64,000 bases of DNA from Glandiceps talaboti (lineage: Eukaryota; Hemichordata; Enteropneusta; Spengelidae), in NCBI RefSeq assembly GCF_964340395.1, contig NC_135551.1:620001-684000 (forward strand), given 5' to 3'. Of this stretch, positions 1 through 11,919 are shown piece after piece; the stretch's first letter is position 1, and every line of letters starts with the position of its first letter. The notes beneath the pieces are model-generated. The model was given only the letters and a program-made list of their open reading frames with translations. It made no database searches and was not told where the DNA came from. Both the position numbers and the translations under genes were made by a program.

Positions 1-525
1 ATTTTAGAACAGCATGCATCTCTCTCTGTGTATGTCAGCAAAGTTTCTGACTGTCATTTTTTCTAGGCCAGAAAAACAGCATTGCTTCTTTTGATTCCAT
101 TTCAGTAAGAATTAAAAAATCTTTATGGTGATTTTGATGCACGTGAAACGAAATGAACTCTTATCCCTCCCCCTAATCAAAGGAATTACATTTGGTACGG
201 CCCCTTATGCCTTCATGCAGGCAAATTCGCTCAATCAAATAATCTTTTCTTCCAGATGTTGGCAGGCAATGGTCTTTTTAATAGCTCTTGCGTTCTGATG
301 CCTTCCATCTTTTGAGAGTTAAATGTTACGCTGGGTTTCGATCGTTCATCAGACACTATACTATCGCCCATTGTTGATAAACTAATGCAAAGTGTATGCC
401 CCCCAAGCAGTAGATCACACGCAACTCTCGCATTGTGCGAGATCTCGGCTGCCATTTAAGAATATGGTTTATTAGGAATTTTATTCGCATTTTGTGACTG
501 TGGCAAGCGCTAGCGCTAACTCTGC
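1..525. other. No gene seen
   Basis: This stretch is non-coding in appearance. It should lie in the first intron of the ribosomal-protein gene whose second exon starts at 1333. No stretch resembling the missing first coding exon, which in relatives starts with Met-Pro and a Tyr-Glu-Leu motif, is visible here. Confidence 0.5.
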
Positions 526-716
526 ATATGTAGTATATATTGTAAAGTATAGTATATAATAAGGTATAGTATAGTATAGTATAGTAAAGTATATAGTATA
601 GTATAGCATAGTATATAGAGTATAGCATAGTATAGTATATATTATAGTATAGTATATGGTATAGCATAGTATAGTATATATTGTATAGTATAGTATATAG
701 TATACATTATAATATA
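526..716. repeat. Low-complexity TATAG-type repeat
   Basis: Degenerate runs of the pentamer TATAG/AGTAT fill this stretch. A shorter run of the reverse-complement form lies at about 1088-1187 on the other side of the foldback centred near 993. The two runs may be the outer parts of one larger foldback. Confidence 0.75.
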
Positions 717-896
717 CCTAGTGATAAAGCTGTGCCATGATTCGCTAGAATCAGTCACGTGATAGGAAAATAGGGAAATAGTTCCATCAACTTTTACATG
801 GTCACGTGACCACCGCGCGTTCACAGCAGGTCAAAATGGCAGCTTCTGACGACGTCATCTGCCACCGCGAGTTCACAGCATGACGTATATTATCAA

Positions 897-1087
897 ACAC
901 ATATTGCCTGGCCTATATTCGGGCTATAGCACCCGTTCATTACCCCCTCGTGACTGTGAGTTACCAGAATCACATGCTATTTCCCTCGGCCTTTGGCCTC
1001 GGGAAATAGCATGTGATTCTGGTAACTCACAGTCCCTCGGGTGTAATAAACGGGTGCTATAGCCCTCATGGCCAGGCAATATGTGTT
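897..1087. repeat. Long near-perfect palindrome (foldback)
   Basis: The left arm (about 897-984) is the reverse complement of the right arm (about 1001-1086), with a few mismatches and a short centre around GGCCTTTGGCC. The outermost paired segment is ACACATATTGCCTGGCC against GGCCAGGCAATATGTGT. TA-rich runs of opposite sense flank the arms. No protein is encoded. It is best read as a foldback-type MITE or a hairpin-forming repeat. Confidence 0.8.
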
Positions 1088-1332
1088 CACTATACTATCT
1101 ACTGTACTACATGTATACTATACTATACACTATACTATAATATATACTATACTATACTATGCTATACAGTAGAGTATTATAATATAGTACATGCCAGTGG
1201 CAGTGTTCATTGTACTGGCATGGAAGTAGGTTGAAAACAAAATCAAGTGGTGGAGGTTCGTTTTCAAAGAATTACTAAATCACTCAACATTGTTAACTTG
1301 TTTTTTGTTTGTTTGTTTTTGATGATCTTTAG

Positions 1333-1472
1333 TTGGAAACAAAGACAGCAATGAGAAGAGTTGGAGAAGCAATTATAGAGAGAGGGGGTTTTATACGAAC
1401 CATTGAATATCTTGGAGAGAAAAATCTGCCATATAAAATGATTTCCCATTCACAGGGATACAGACAAGGAAG
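1333..1472 (+). CDS. MRPS6: Mitochondrial ribosomal protein bS6m (MRPS6), exon 2
   Basis: This internal coding exon is bounded by an acceptor (TTTAG before 1333) and a donor (AG|GTGGGT at 1471-1477). Its 140 nt encode 46 residues plus two bases of a split codon. The peptide has the S6 signature: a helix with ERGGFIR, then EYLGEKNLPYKMISHSQGYRQG, matching the pattern of animal MRPS6 around its LGERALPYR and AHSQ motifs. The split Arg codon joins exactly to exon 3 at 11221. bS6m is a structural protein of the mitochondrial small ribosomal subunit. With exon 3 it gives 108 residues; about 16 more from an exon 1 outside the window would give the family's usual ~125. The homology is recognised from memory of the family, not from a search. 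Confidence 0.9.
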
Positions 1473-1529
1473 GTGGGTCAATAATTTTAACTTGTTCTAC
1501 GTGGTATACTTCTTTTTTTAGCACAACTG

Positions 1530-1900
1530 AACTGAGGTTCAGTGTACTACAGGCATGGGGAAAAGTATGTGTGGGCACGTGTATGTAAACAACAAAAACT
1601 GCAAAAACTATTACCTTGATATTTGGTGAGTAGTCTGGGAACATTACTTTTTCGCACTAAGAAGTTCAGTTGCACTACAGTAATGGAAAAGTGTCTCTGT
1701 CTGTCTGTGTGCAAATAACTTAAAGTCAAATACTGCTGGACCGATTGCAATGATATTTGGTGGGTACATGTATGTTAACTTGAGTGTCTAGTTGAGAAAT
1801 TGTTCAGATCAAATGATCTTACCACCGGTGTGTGCTTTGGGTAAAAAATGTGAATTTTGGCCAAAAAACTTAAACTCAAAAACTACTGGGCAGGTCTGTA
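1530..1900. repeat. Degenerate ~130-bp repeat, two to three units
   Basis: Two stretches starting near 1537 and 1667 share TTCAGTG..ACTACAG, then ATGGRAAAGT, a GT-rich part, an AACT/AAACT-rich part and TTGATATTTGGTG or TGATATTTGGTG. A third stretch near 1850-1895 shares only the AAAACTACTGG part. It is diverged repeat DNA with no coding potential. Confidence 0.5.
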
Positions 1901-1930
1901 GTGAAATTGGGTTCTAACATGCAGCGGCCT

Positions 1931-4022
1931 CAGCAATGAAAGTGTGAGAAGTATTAATACTAAGGTCATGTCAGACAAACAGTAGTTGGAAAACAGGTAC
2001 GGAAGTGTATATGTCTTTGGAACTGATCTTGGGACCTTCTTGGGATTTCTAAAGATTAATCCTGGGATGTTCTTTGGACATTCGAAGATCCGAAGATACT
2101 TATCTGTGTTTGGAGACATCTTGAGCAGTGTGCCCTCTAAACCAATTTGATGCACCACTTACGCACACAATTTGGTGTTCTCCTATCTCTTACTATGTGG
2201 TGACTCACAAGAAATGTCAGTTTTCCTCATTTTGACTCACTACTAAATTTTTCTATCATCAAAGGGCACACTGATCTTGAGACTGATACCTGCAGATACC
2301 AGGAAACTTCGGAGCTCTCTTTGAAGTTGTCTGCCGACTCGCAACTTCAACTGGACAGCTAATCATTCCACGGAGAAACACATACACCCACTCAGTCTAA
2401 TCCCTGAATAATTAGCAAACATTAATAGGTCACTATCTTTCTTGGTAATTACCAATCTTGACTGTGACCTCTTAATCATAGGACTTTACCCGGTGGTGGC
2501 AGTCCCTGGATTGGTAGGTACCCATGCTTGTTAGCGCAATTTCAAATGTACCCCTTGCCCGGAATATTTCAATGAAAGATCATTGGGAGAAAATCATTGC
2601 AAAAAACACACCATTATTTCTGAAATCTGGAGGCTTTACTCGTCCCCGGGCCTTCATCAGGAAGTTTCTTCAAGGAGAGATAGTAGTAAAAGGGCATCCT
2701 ACCCCTATTCTCAGAGGGTGATCTTTAAAAAGTACCCCATTTTTACAATCCGGGGACGATTACATGGCCGACAAAAAAAAACTCTTTTCAGTGATATTTC
2801 TAACAAGCATGCGTACCCATTTCGTCTGGGACTGCCACCACCGGGGTACTTCATGACCATGCTTGAAAGCCAGATCTAAAGATAATCGCTGTAGTTTATG
2901 CCATGCTAAGACCTGAGACTGGAATACGATGTATGTACTGCACATGACGTTACTTTATGTACACATTACTTTACGTAGTGTTGAACTCGTAGTGATCTAA
3001 ATCGAAATGCATTGACACACTTCTTGTCAACAAAAACTACACATTTGGATGCATGAACGGAGGCGTAATTCATTGTTCTTTACAGGCAAACTATTAAACT
3101 GTTTTTCTTCCACGTTCGATGAATTACCGTTCAAAGTTTGACTAAAAATATTGCAAGATATCATGCCTTGTATTTGTCAAAAAAAATTCAGATGCAATCA
3201 TTATATTATATTGTAAACAGATGTTACTGAGCTGTGTGATGAGAACTGTTCACTGTGGCCTGTTCTGAGGTAGCTCATAGTCCTATAGCCTGATGATGTG
3301 TCGTAGTATCACGGCGCAAATATCCCAGTGTTACTTCTGGTCATGATCGATTATTGCCAACATGCACGATTGTCGAAAAGTGTATTTGGGTGGCGTTTAT
3401 TTTTCAGTTTACATTTTACTCTTGATGAGTCTTTTCGATGTTTCTGAGCACAAAACTATTACAAGAAACTGCGAGAATTTGTATTGAGATTGAGCGGTTT
3501 GAACATAGACGGACATTTTTGAATTTTGTGAATGTCTCCCAAAAGACTACCGACCAAAACTATGACATATAAATATAGATATTTTAACCAACTGGGAAAG
3601 TGTTGAGTATGCCGACTTCACGAATTCCAAGAAAAATAAAATATTATTATGATTGTCTACCTTGTGTATGCGAGTACACGAGTGTGCAAGCCTAGTTACA
3701 TGACTTGTTCATACTCTCAGCCACGCCGTGCCAAGCTGTCACAACTAAAGGGGGGGGGGGGGGGGCTAATGGTATTTGGCAAAACGAAACGAAACAAGGC
3801 TTATGGTATTCAGCGAAACAAAACGAAACAAATCGAAAGGAAACAAACAGTTATATATTTCAAATTCCAGTTCTTTAGAGTAGTATAGTTTTCCTAACTA
3901 TATCCCGCGGCTGAAACTAGCTGAACACATTAGAAGGGAACAGATGAAAGGTACAACAAAATTTCACACAAACTCTGTCGTTTGATGACTCCTTTGGAAA
4001 TGTTGGCTGCTAAATTATTAAA
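1931..4022. other. No gene seen; poly-G tract
   Basis: Only short chance reading frames occur here. A run of 16 G lies at 3750-3765, followed by AAACG/AAACAA-rich low-complexity DNA to about 3850. I recognise no conserved element. Confidence 0.5.
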
Positions 4023-4024
4023 TA

Positions 4025-5229
4025 CAGTGGGCCCTCGCTAACTCACGCCTCGGTAAGTCGCGAATTCGGCTAAGTCGCGGGTGTCACCTTGAATCCCATT
4101 TTTTCTTTAGTTTTCCTATTGTTTTCGGAACTCCTCTTTGTGCATTTTTTTAAACAAATGGCACGCCTGCCAATTTCAAACTCGGTGTTTCGATGAAGAG
4201 GTGTCGCGGTTTGACTTTGATGTTAGCAATCGCCTTCTATTTATTCGGACTGCCTCATAAGTTCCTTATGCACTTCTCGGCTAGTCAACAAACATGTCGA
4301 CCATTTTCGTCTGGCTGGTGAACGGTGCATTGATCGTGTTAGATTCGAGTCGCAGGATTCGTCCACAAAAACAAATTAATAACTAAAGCTTGTCTCGCAT
4401 TAATATATCGTTTGATTTGATTGATTTAGAAGTCACCTAAAAACGTTTTGTTTCTTCAAAATTTTGAGGAAAAACATTTATTTAACGAAATTTCGGGCTA
4501 CGAATAACTGAATACGTTCATCACTTGCGTCTCTATGTTTATCTACCGACATCATGCATCACGCCACGTGTTGCTGAACCTTGCGATTTGTCAAATCAAC
4601 CCCATCATTTAGGAATGTTACTGTACTGAGAAACATAAAAAATTAGTTGTTGTTTTAGAATATATAAAACAAATCCCATTATTCGATGATAAAAAGTCAA
4701 AACTGCACTTCCGCAACCCGGAAATTCAACAGCATTTCTTGGCCCTACCATGGCCGCCAGGCGTGAGCTTGTAAGTTGTACTGTTTAACTTAGTTTGTCG
4801 ACCGTGCAAAAAACAAATAAGAAAGTCTAGCCGCGATTGATGCTTTGAGAGTCACACAATTGTACGATAATCTTCCTCAAAGATTTACTGTTAACCCAGG
4901 ACTGTTACAATATTACGGCCATGCGTCCATGACAATAAATTTCGAATACATACCGTCATGTTCGTGAAAAGATTTACTGAATATTGAAACTTTGATTTCG
5001 TGCGTATCTTTTTTTTTTAATGAATATCGCCCATGAACTTGCACTCATAAAAACATGTACAGTACTAGTTTCACCAGCACATTACTGAAGAATGAAGAAA
5101 AGCTGACGTGTGACGTGTGTTAATGTGTGGTTATGAATATACAATGAGCACCTCGCTAAGTCGCGGCCCTCGCTAAGTCGCGGATTTCTTGATGGACCCG
5201 GACACTCGCGAGTTGGCGAGGGTCTACTG
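4025..5229. mobile_element. Tigger/pogo-type non-autonomous DNA transposon
   Basis: The element is about 1,205 bp, starts CAGTGGGCCCTCGCTAACTC and ends with the reverse complement of CAGTAGACCCTCGCCAACTC. TA dinucleotides at 4023-4024 and 5230-5231 are the expected target-site duplication. The CAGT..CCCTCGC terminus is the form used by Tigger-like members of the pogo branch of Tc1/mariner. Both ends carry extra copies of CTAAGTCGCG. No transposase catalytic domain is left. A start codon in good context at 4750, followed by AARREL and a GTAAGT donor, could be the retained first transposase exon. Confidence 0.85.
4750..4770 (+). pseudogene. Possible first exon of a Tigger-like transposase
   Basis: Seven codons (MAARREL) start at an ATG with C at -3 and G at +4 (CTACCATGG) and run into GTAAGT, a consensus splice donor. 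It lies inside the Tigger-like element, and basic, Arg/Lys-containing N-termini are common in that family. The rest of the gene is absent. The assignment is an inference from position; it could be chance. Confidence 0.3.
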
Positions 5230-5389
5230 TATATTCTAAATGTAAAATTGATAAATATTTGTGTAGTCTGCATGGTGATATCATTCACAGGCCGGATAGT
5301 CATATTTGAATTTGCCTCGTGAGTTCATATCATACGTTGGTTTGGAACTTAGATAATTACATAATTTGTGTTAAAAAGGATACATGTAG

Positions 5390-5560
5390 CACTGACTCAT
5401 ATGTTATAGGTTAGGAAATTGTTTTACAATTTTTCCATGTTTTATGTCAAATTTTGTGAAAAATACACATAATGCGGGATTTGGTTACCATGGTAACAGA
5501 TATTCATAAAATTACCACTTTTTTGAGCTCATGCAAATTATGTAGAGAAGCTTGGAAAGG
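5390..5560 (+). repeat. Partial copy of the ~310-bp CCATGG-palindrome repeat family
   Basis: The stretch carries the family's core in order: TTTTTCCATGTTTTATGTCAA, a CACATAAT part, GGTTACCATGGTAAC, ATTCATAAAATTACCAC and TTTTTTGAGCTCA. The same order occurs in the units at 22.9-24.3 kb and, inverted, at 59.4-59.9 kb. Confidence 0.7.
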
Positions 5561-7995
5561 GCTAGGAGTCCAAAAAAAGAAGACAGAAAATGAGAGGCAG
5601 AAAAACATGAAGAAAAAATCATTTTAATGTGCACTTGTTTTTGAATCGACCGACTGCTACTTGCTATGAAATAGTAGTGAGAAAAAAATAGGTATGTTAC
5701 AACATTTATAAAGAGATAATACCTCCAGGGACGTCCTCAAGACAAAATAATAATGGTTTACATCTCAAATTTACAGACATATACAAAGACGAATTCTTAT
5801 ATTAAACTTCAAAGCTCAACTTGAACTACTTTATTTAACAACAAATTCCAAGCATGGAAAGTCTATGGCATCTTAAGGGTTAATGAGTTGTAGGAACAGC
5901 TGACCTACTTTCACATGTGTTGTATTGAACATAGAGTACACATGTACTGAGTTAATACATAACTTGAGACATGGCTAAACAAACAAGTTTGAAAACAATA
6001 AAAAACGTACACTGATACATCTGTTTGACTTTAGAAGCCAGAGATTTACTGTAAACCATGTTCGTTTAGTGAGCATGTTATTTCAGCGAAATTAGCAAAC
6101 AGTGTAGCTTCGCTAATTCAAATTGCTGCTATTAATAGAGTGTGTTGAAATAATATATTCAAAATGGACGCCAATGAAAACATCAATATTCCACACATTC
6201 GCATGTCACATATACAGTACTAGTCTACACACATAAACGGGCAGAACATCGATATCATGAATGAGTTATGACACATAATTGTGGTTTCAAATTTTTAATG
6301 ATCTGTATTGTAAAAATAAATAAGATTGTCCAAAACAACTTGAAAGATCGGTTTTTCTTCAATAAAAATCCCTTACCAGCAGCAATCAGGATTTCCCTGT
6401 TGACAATGCCACCCTTGGACCTGATGATGTTGATGTACATGTAGTCGACAAGCGCTCCCTCTTGTTAACTGAGCTGGGGAGCATGACCTCAATTACAATG
6501 TGACAATGCAGAAATGATGTCAACTCTTGAAGTTTTCTGGCCTTCACGTTATGCAGAATTCATACCTCAAACACTACTCTTGCTCAGTTTTTAGTCCCCG
6601 TACCCAACCCAACCTTTATTGTTGAATGGTTTATTCCATCACGTCATCTTGAAGAGTAGGCATGTCCGAGGAGACACAACATGAGTAGGCATGTTCCATG
6701 TCCAACGAGCAGACACAACATATCTAAGTCTGTTTGATTTAGGTTCACAAGTGTTGTTGCGTGATCAGAGTAGTGATATCAAGAAAATGACAACATAAAC
6801 TGCCAGTTCCTTAAAACCCAATCATAGCAGGGGAGTATGTGTCATTCTCAATGACTTGTTTGCCAAGTAGTTGACTGAAATGAGCAGTAGCTCTGCTACA
6901 ACTATTTTCAACTGCATATAGACCGATGTTTGCTCTAGTTCCATCATCATATATGAACGTGGATGCTTTTGATTCAGTTTGTCAACTTTGAACTGGGGAT
7001 CAGATTGTTGTGTAGATAACAAGTCATCACTGACGGCTTTGTTCATAGCAGCAACTTTTCACTCGTGCGCTGTTGTTGTTGTTGTTGCACCATCAAAGCA
7101 TCTGCATCGAACAATGCTTGCATATCTGACACAGCATAAACAGCACTTTATGTACACATGCATTGTGACTTTAAGTAATAATCATGTACCAATCAATCTA
7201 TCTAGATGCCAATAGATGCAAAGTTTATAATGAGATGCTGATGCATTGTTAACTTGTTGCACTGTTAAAGGCCCGTATCGACTATAAAAGGAGGATTACA
7301 GTAGGGACTCTCATTTATGCAAAGCCTCTCGTACGCCTAACATCGCCTGGGTGCTCCAAGAAAACTGTCAAAATTACGGCTATTTCCCGAGCATTTATTC
7401 TAAATGTATCCCAAAATGAATTATAAATATGTAGAAGAGGTGCCTGTGTGAATTGTTTTGTAAATTATGATGATCTGGGAGCGAAATTTGATGTATGTTG
7501 TCATGTGGTATGTGGCGAAATGTTAGGTTAGAAGCGTCCAAACAGCTGTCACTCAAATACTGTGTAAACGTTTGCGTAACTCCCTGGGGGGTTGGTAGTA
7601 TCTCGATAATCAATTCGCTAGATTATTTACCTCTACCTACCATAATAACATAACGGTAATGATCAAATCAGAAGTACGGTCCGGCGACAAGGCAAAAGTA
7701 TACAGTGGTAGAAATGTGACTATTTTGTGTTTGTTTGTTTGTGTGTGTGTGTGATTGTCTTTCTGTTTGGGTTTTATTTTTTGGTAATGGGAGTACCATT
7801 TACACATACAGTAGAAAACCAATTAGAAAGGTGTTTTGATCTCAAATTCGAATAAAATTGCTAACAAATGACAACACCGACATACGCAAAACATGAACGT
7901 GTAGTTTAGGTAAGGTACACTCTTTTTGGAGGATGTGGTGGCCCTGAAAAGGGCCGTTTGGTTTGTGGCTTTTCAGCCGTTCGGTTAGACCGAGC
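5561..7995. other. No gene seen
   Basis: This is intronic AT-rich DNA with short chance frames. A direct repeat around GAGTAGGCATGT / GACACAACAT lies near 6655-6722, a GTTGTT run at about 7070-7088 and a short GT run at 7740-7753. A sequence starting TACAGTAGGGACTCTC near 7300 resembles a transposon end, but I found no partner. Confidence 0.5.
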
Positions 7996-8849
7996 TTACG
8001 CCCGGCTATGACCTCTGTACGGCACACCGGGTAAATTTGGATAAAGAGACCGTACCTGCGAAGTGACGCATTTAGGCATCACTTCCCTACGACTGATGGC
8101 AACATCATCAGCCTGCATTAGTTGCTGCTTCCTATGTAAGTAGCGTGGATCGTTCCACGCATTTCTTCGGTCGAGCATATTCCAATACTTTCTGTAGAGC
8201 TGATGGCGAACCAAAACATTTTCGTCACAAGGTTCCTGGCCCATACCAAGCCAGTCTTGTCGGTATGTTGTGACACACAGGTAGCAAACATTCGTTTTGA
8301 TGCAAAGCAATGTCGTTGTTTTGATCTTGCAGATCGTCCCCGATACCACTGTCATTGATGGCCGAGGCCTCGTCACCGATATGGATACCACTGTCGTTGC
8401 TTGCCGAGACCTCGCCAGTTGACTCAACAACGCCAGTGTTGTCAAGGTCGGGTGACTCGGAATCAATAACCAGTTCCCATCCGAAGTTTGCAAAGAGAGC
8501 CTTGATAGCGTCCCTTTGAACTTCATTGACGGCAATCAGTATCTTGCTGCTCATCTTGATGACAAACTGGAACTGACGTTGCAACTGAGTACACCCCGTT
8601 ATATTCATACGCTGTCGTCCAAGCTCCATATTTTGATTCACTGTACAGTGGTAAAGTTATAAAATTGGCCCGTTCAACCCTTTCGGGACATTGCAATGAA
8701 CGATAAACAAAACAGCGATTTACTTCAGACAGTTCCTTTGCCATCGCTAGTGCATTGTTGTGTGATACGTCAACACAGCTGTCTCCCCGGTACATTTGTA
8801 TTCCGATCTTTGAACAAACATACAAAAGGTTCTTTTTCGTGAAATTCAT
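7996..8849 (-). pseudogene. Broken gene with a P2X7-tail-like C-terminus
   Basis: Three minus-strand frames follow one another with coding-like content. The first starts at 8849 (108 codons). The second (about 8600-8240) contains an acidic NDSGI-type repeat. The third ends in REVMPKCVTSQVRSLYPN then a GVPYRGH stretch. The last part has the order of the P2X7 intracellular C-terminal domain: a basic His/Tyr/Arg helix (VRHQLYRKYW), then a LPSC-like turn, an R-x-x-FP-like motif and a terminal G-x-Y-x-G. Invertebrates carry many stand-alone proteins with this tail. Two frame changes without good splice sites suggest a pseudogene; an undetected intron or sequence error is possible. The ion-channel part of P2X is not here. 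A TATAAATA sequence lies just upstream of the 8849 ATG. Confidence 0.4.
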
Positions 8850-8869
8850 TCTTATATTTATAAAACTAT

Positions 8870-10560
8870 ATGTGTTACATAATTATGACACATTACAATG
8901 AAACAAAATTACCACCTCTGTCAAGTCAAAAGTGTTATATGCAGTAGACAACTGCCATCCATTGTCTATGGTATAATACGCACACTGCACACTGCACAGT
9001 CGCTGTATACTGTGTCGGCCGAACTTTCAAGCTCAATGTGTATATGGCCGTTTCGTTGCGAGCCTGTACATAATACAGTTCGAGTATCACAACGACTAGC
9101 AACGCAGTGAAATGATTCCGATGTCCATTGTTACTATAAATGATTTTGGTTCAGGCAGAAACAGTGTCTGTCATAACAGGATTAGTAAATGTTTGATCGT
9201 TGTCATTGATATGTGGACACGGTGACGTGAGTGTTAATCCGCTCAGATAAGACGCTGTGTACTGGGTGGAGTAGTCCCTAATGCGGTGACCCGGGATTGA
9301 AATACGGACCTTTAATGAGATGCTCTGTGGACACCTCAAAGGTGCAAATTGAATCCTGTTTACATACACTAATCCCCAAGAGCATTGTTCATGAACTTTG
9401 CTTGCATTTCACCACTCCCCCCCCCCCCCCCATGGGACTGTATGCTATCCACTTGGCCCCTCATTAGCATACACATGATAAAGGTATGAGTAAGTGTTAT
9501 GTTATCAAATTGAAAATTAGGTATCATTTTAACGCCAAATAAATTTTCTACATTACACTTCCAATCACACACATCCAAGCATCACATGTGCAGCTAGAAT
9601 TTGGGTTAAAATTATAAAATTTCATTAAAAAAACTGTGTTGGTTATTTATTGTCATATCACAAATAAACAATACATTTATATCACAAATAAAAGACAAAA
9701 TACCAACATTCATGTTCCTACCACACTACTATATTCTGGTTTTATGGTCAAAATGGGTGGAAATTTGATTTAAAAAATGTTATTTTCAGTCACAATAAAT
9801 TGAACGAAATTAATTAACGGCTCACAAAGCCAATTATGATGCAATAGTCAGTGCCACACTGGTAATGAAGTGTACTATAAATCTAAAGTCGTCACCTTAA
9901 TACCTTTTGAAAAGTTAGTTTGAGTAAATATAATTCATTATTTGATAGAACAACAAAAAATTACCACTAAAATTATGCCCAAAATAAATAAAAAAATGCC
10001 CACAAGTTGGAAGTATGTGAGTCCGAATCGGGATGCCAAAGTGGCACTTTTTGCCGACATGCTTACCCTCAAGAGCAAATATGCAGTCGGAACTTTGAAC
10101 TAACATTGCGGCAATCTGATCCATACATAAGCTGTTTTGAGTTCACTCAGACATGTCCTTGTATAAAACAATGTATCGATAGTCAAAATTTAGTGAAAAT
10201 TTCTACCTACAGCACCTTTATTTACACTGTAAACGATGTTACAGTTTTGCTTCGGCCATGTTGAAATTTTGATTTTACGCTGAAAATCACATTAAAATCG
10301 TCCCAATTGTGCACAAGTTTCCCTCCACTGACCTGTACACAGTGAGTTTGTATGAATGCAAGTCATTATAGAGACGTATCAAAAAGAAATAAAGATTAGC
10401 TCAACAAAAATCTCTCGGGGAAAATCGCACCAAGCGAAGCCGAAGATTATGTATTTTAGTAAATATTCATGAGAGGTTATGGAATGAGTCATGTTAGTGG
10501 AATGGAATGCAGACGTATATCTCGGCATACATGTGTAGCAGATCGCGGCAGTGTAGTTGT
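8870..10560. other. No gene seen; poly-C tract
   Basis: This is non-coding intronic sequence. A run of 14 or so C lies near 9417-9431. Small frames present in both strands look like chance. Confidence 0.5.
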
Positions 10561-11110
10561 TTTGTTGTCTTTTCTGTATAATACATAGTGACTCCATTCA
10601 AGTGCCTACACTCATATCATTAATCAAATATTAGATATCAGATATTTCAAGTGATGATGATATTTTAATCCTGACTCTTGGTTTTTACTATGCAAGGCAT
10701 ATCATCATCACTTAATTTCACGACCTTGACCTGAATAGCAATATGGCGGCCATGTTTGTGATACACAAGCACATCATGCCAGTTATCTCCAAAAGTTTTA
10801 TATATGTACACAGGGACACTATTCAAGTGTCTACTCCCACATTATCAATGACAAGTTTTCTAATGAGACATTTACCTTTGACCTTGAACATTTTCAGGTG
10901 AGAAATAACAAAACATTTTCTTTCTTTGTTAACTCAAGAAGTTGAATAAACAAAGACTCCATTTAAATGTCTATGCCCCAGCCCAGGTCAGCTTTCTATT
11001 CTTTTCATATCTCAATCTTTGACTTTTATCTCCATATTCAAGGGCAAATAGCAAATTAGTCGATAAATTGTGAAGTTTTGTATCTCAAGACACCATTCAG
11101 ATTTGCACAA
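10560..11110. repeat. Degenerate repeat with ACTCCATTCAAGTG motif
   Basis: The motif GACTCCATTCAAGTG..CTA recurs in altered form at about 10590, 10817, 10957 and 11090, each followed by AT-rich sequence, several with a 'gaccttgac' element. The spacing is about 130-230 bp. It looks like an old tandem expansion directly before the last MRPS6 exon. Confidence 0.4.
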
Positions 11111-11220
11111 TAACTTTGCCATAAAACATACAAGTTGGGAACTACATGTATGTGTTCAATTGAAGGCTTGTTCATAACTAGAATATAGCATATTACTTTC
11201 ATTCTTTGTTTCCCTTCTAG

Positions 11221-11407
11221 ATATGTTGTAATGCAGTTTGAAGGAAGCCCTACAATTGTCAAATCTATGCAATCTTACTTAAAACGTGATGTAGATGTGA
11301 TCAGACCATCAATAATTAAACTAGATCCATACACCAACACTCAACCACTATGTGATGGACCAAAAAGAATTGGAGCACCAAGATCTCTCTCTGATGTAAT
11401 GTTATGA
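11221..11407 (+). CDS. MRPS6: Mitochondrial ribosomal protein bS6m (MRPS6), last exon
   Basis: The exon follows a TTTCCCTTCTAG acceptor. Its first base completes the Arg codon begun in exon 2, giving ..QGR-YVVMQFEGSPTIV. The reading frame then continues through YLKRDVDVIRPSIIKLDP, which matches the conserved RDIDVIR part of animal MRPS6, and ends at TGA 11405-11407. The C-terminal tail (..PKRIGAPRSLSDVML) is specific to this sequence. No canonical AATAAA lies close by; the first clear one is at about 12207, which would imply a long 3' UTR or use of a variant signal. Confidence 0.92.
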
Positions 11408-11919
11408 TCAAGTGTATTAAGAAACTGAAGATTTATATTTATATGGATGGTGTAGGTCAATGAAAAGACAGCTTGAACAGTGAATTGCTTCATGTACTTT
11501 GTTGTTTCCAAAACACACAGTTGTAGCATAAAAGATACACATACGGTATTATATCACTCTTGTATTACAAAAGCACAAAATGGAACTTCAAAGAGGATTG
11601 ATTGGGAATAAGTATAGTCAACCTTCACTACTTAATCTTCAGTTACAAATAACAATTGTAATACCAAACATTAATGTAGCTACAACCACATACCATGGTT
11701 AGATGATGATTAATATTGTGTTGTGATACTAGTGTGTGTAAGTAACTCAGGTGATGGCTTGTCCAGTCTCACAAGAGCACAATACATAATAGAAATTAAT
11801 GTTGTAATCTATATAATTGTAGCTGTGTGCAGAGCTGAATGACTCATTCCAACACTTGTCTTGCCAACTGTAGCAAGTAGATTATGATTTAATAATTGAC
11901 TCAGTTAGCCAAAAGCCAT

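Larger units (their letters stand above)
1473..11220 (+). other. MRPS6: MRPS6 intron 2, 9.7 kb, repeat-filled
   Basis: The intron runs from GTGGGT at 1473 to TTCTAG ending at 11220 and is implied by the exact codon join between the two exons. It holds degenerate repeats near 1.5-1.9 kb, a Tigger-like transposon at 4025-5229, one piece of the ~310-bp repeat family near 5.4 kb, an antisense P2X7-tail-like remnant near 8-8.9 kb and a degenerate repeat just before exon 3. I see no further exon of this gene inside it. Confidence 0.8.

Noticed and set aside
7300-7330. Second Tigger-like transposon end (TACAGTAGGGACTCTC)
   Set aside because: No matching inverted end was found downstream.
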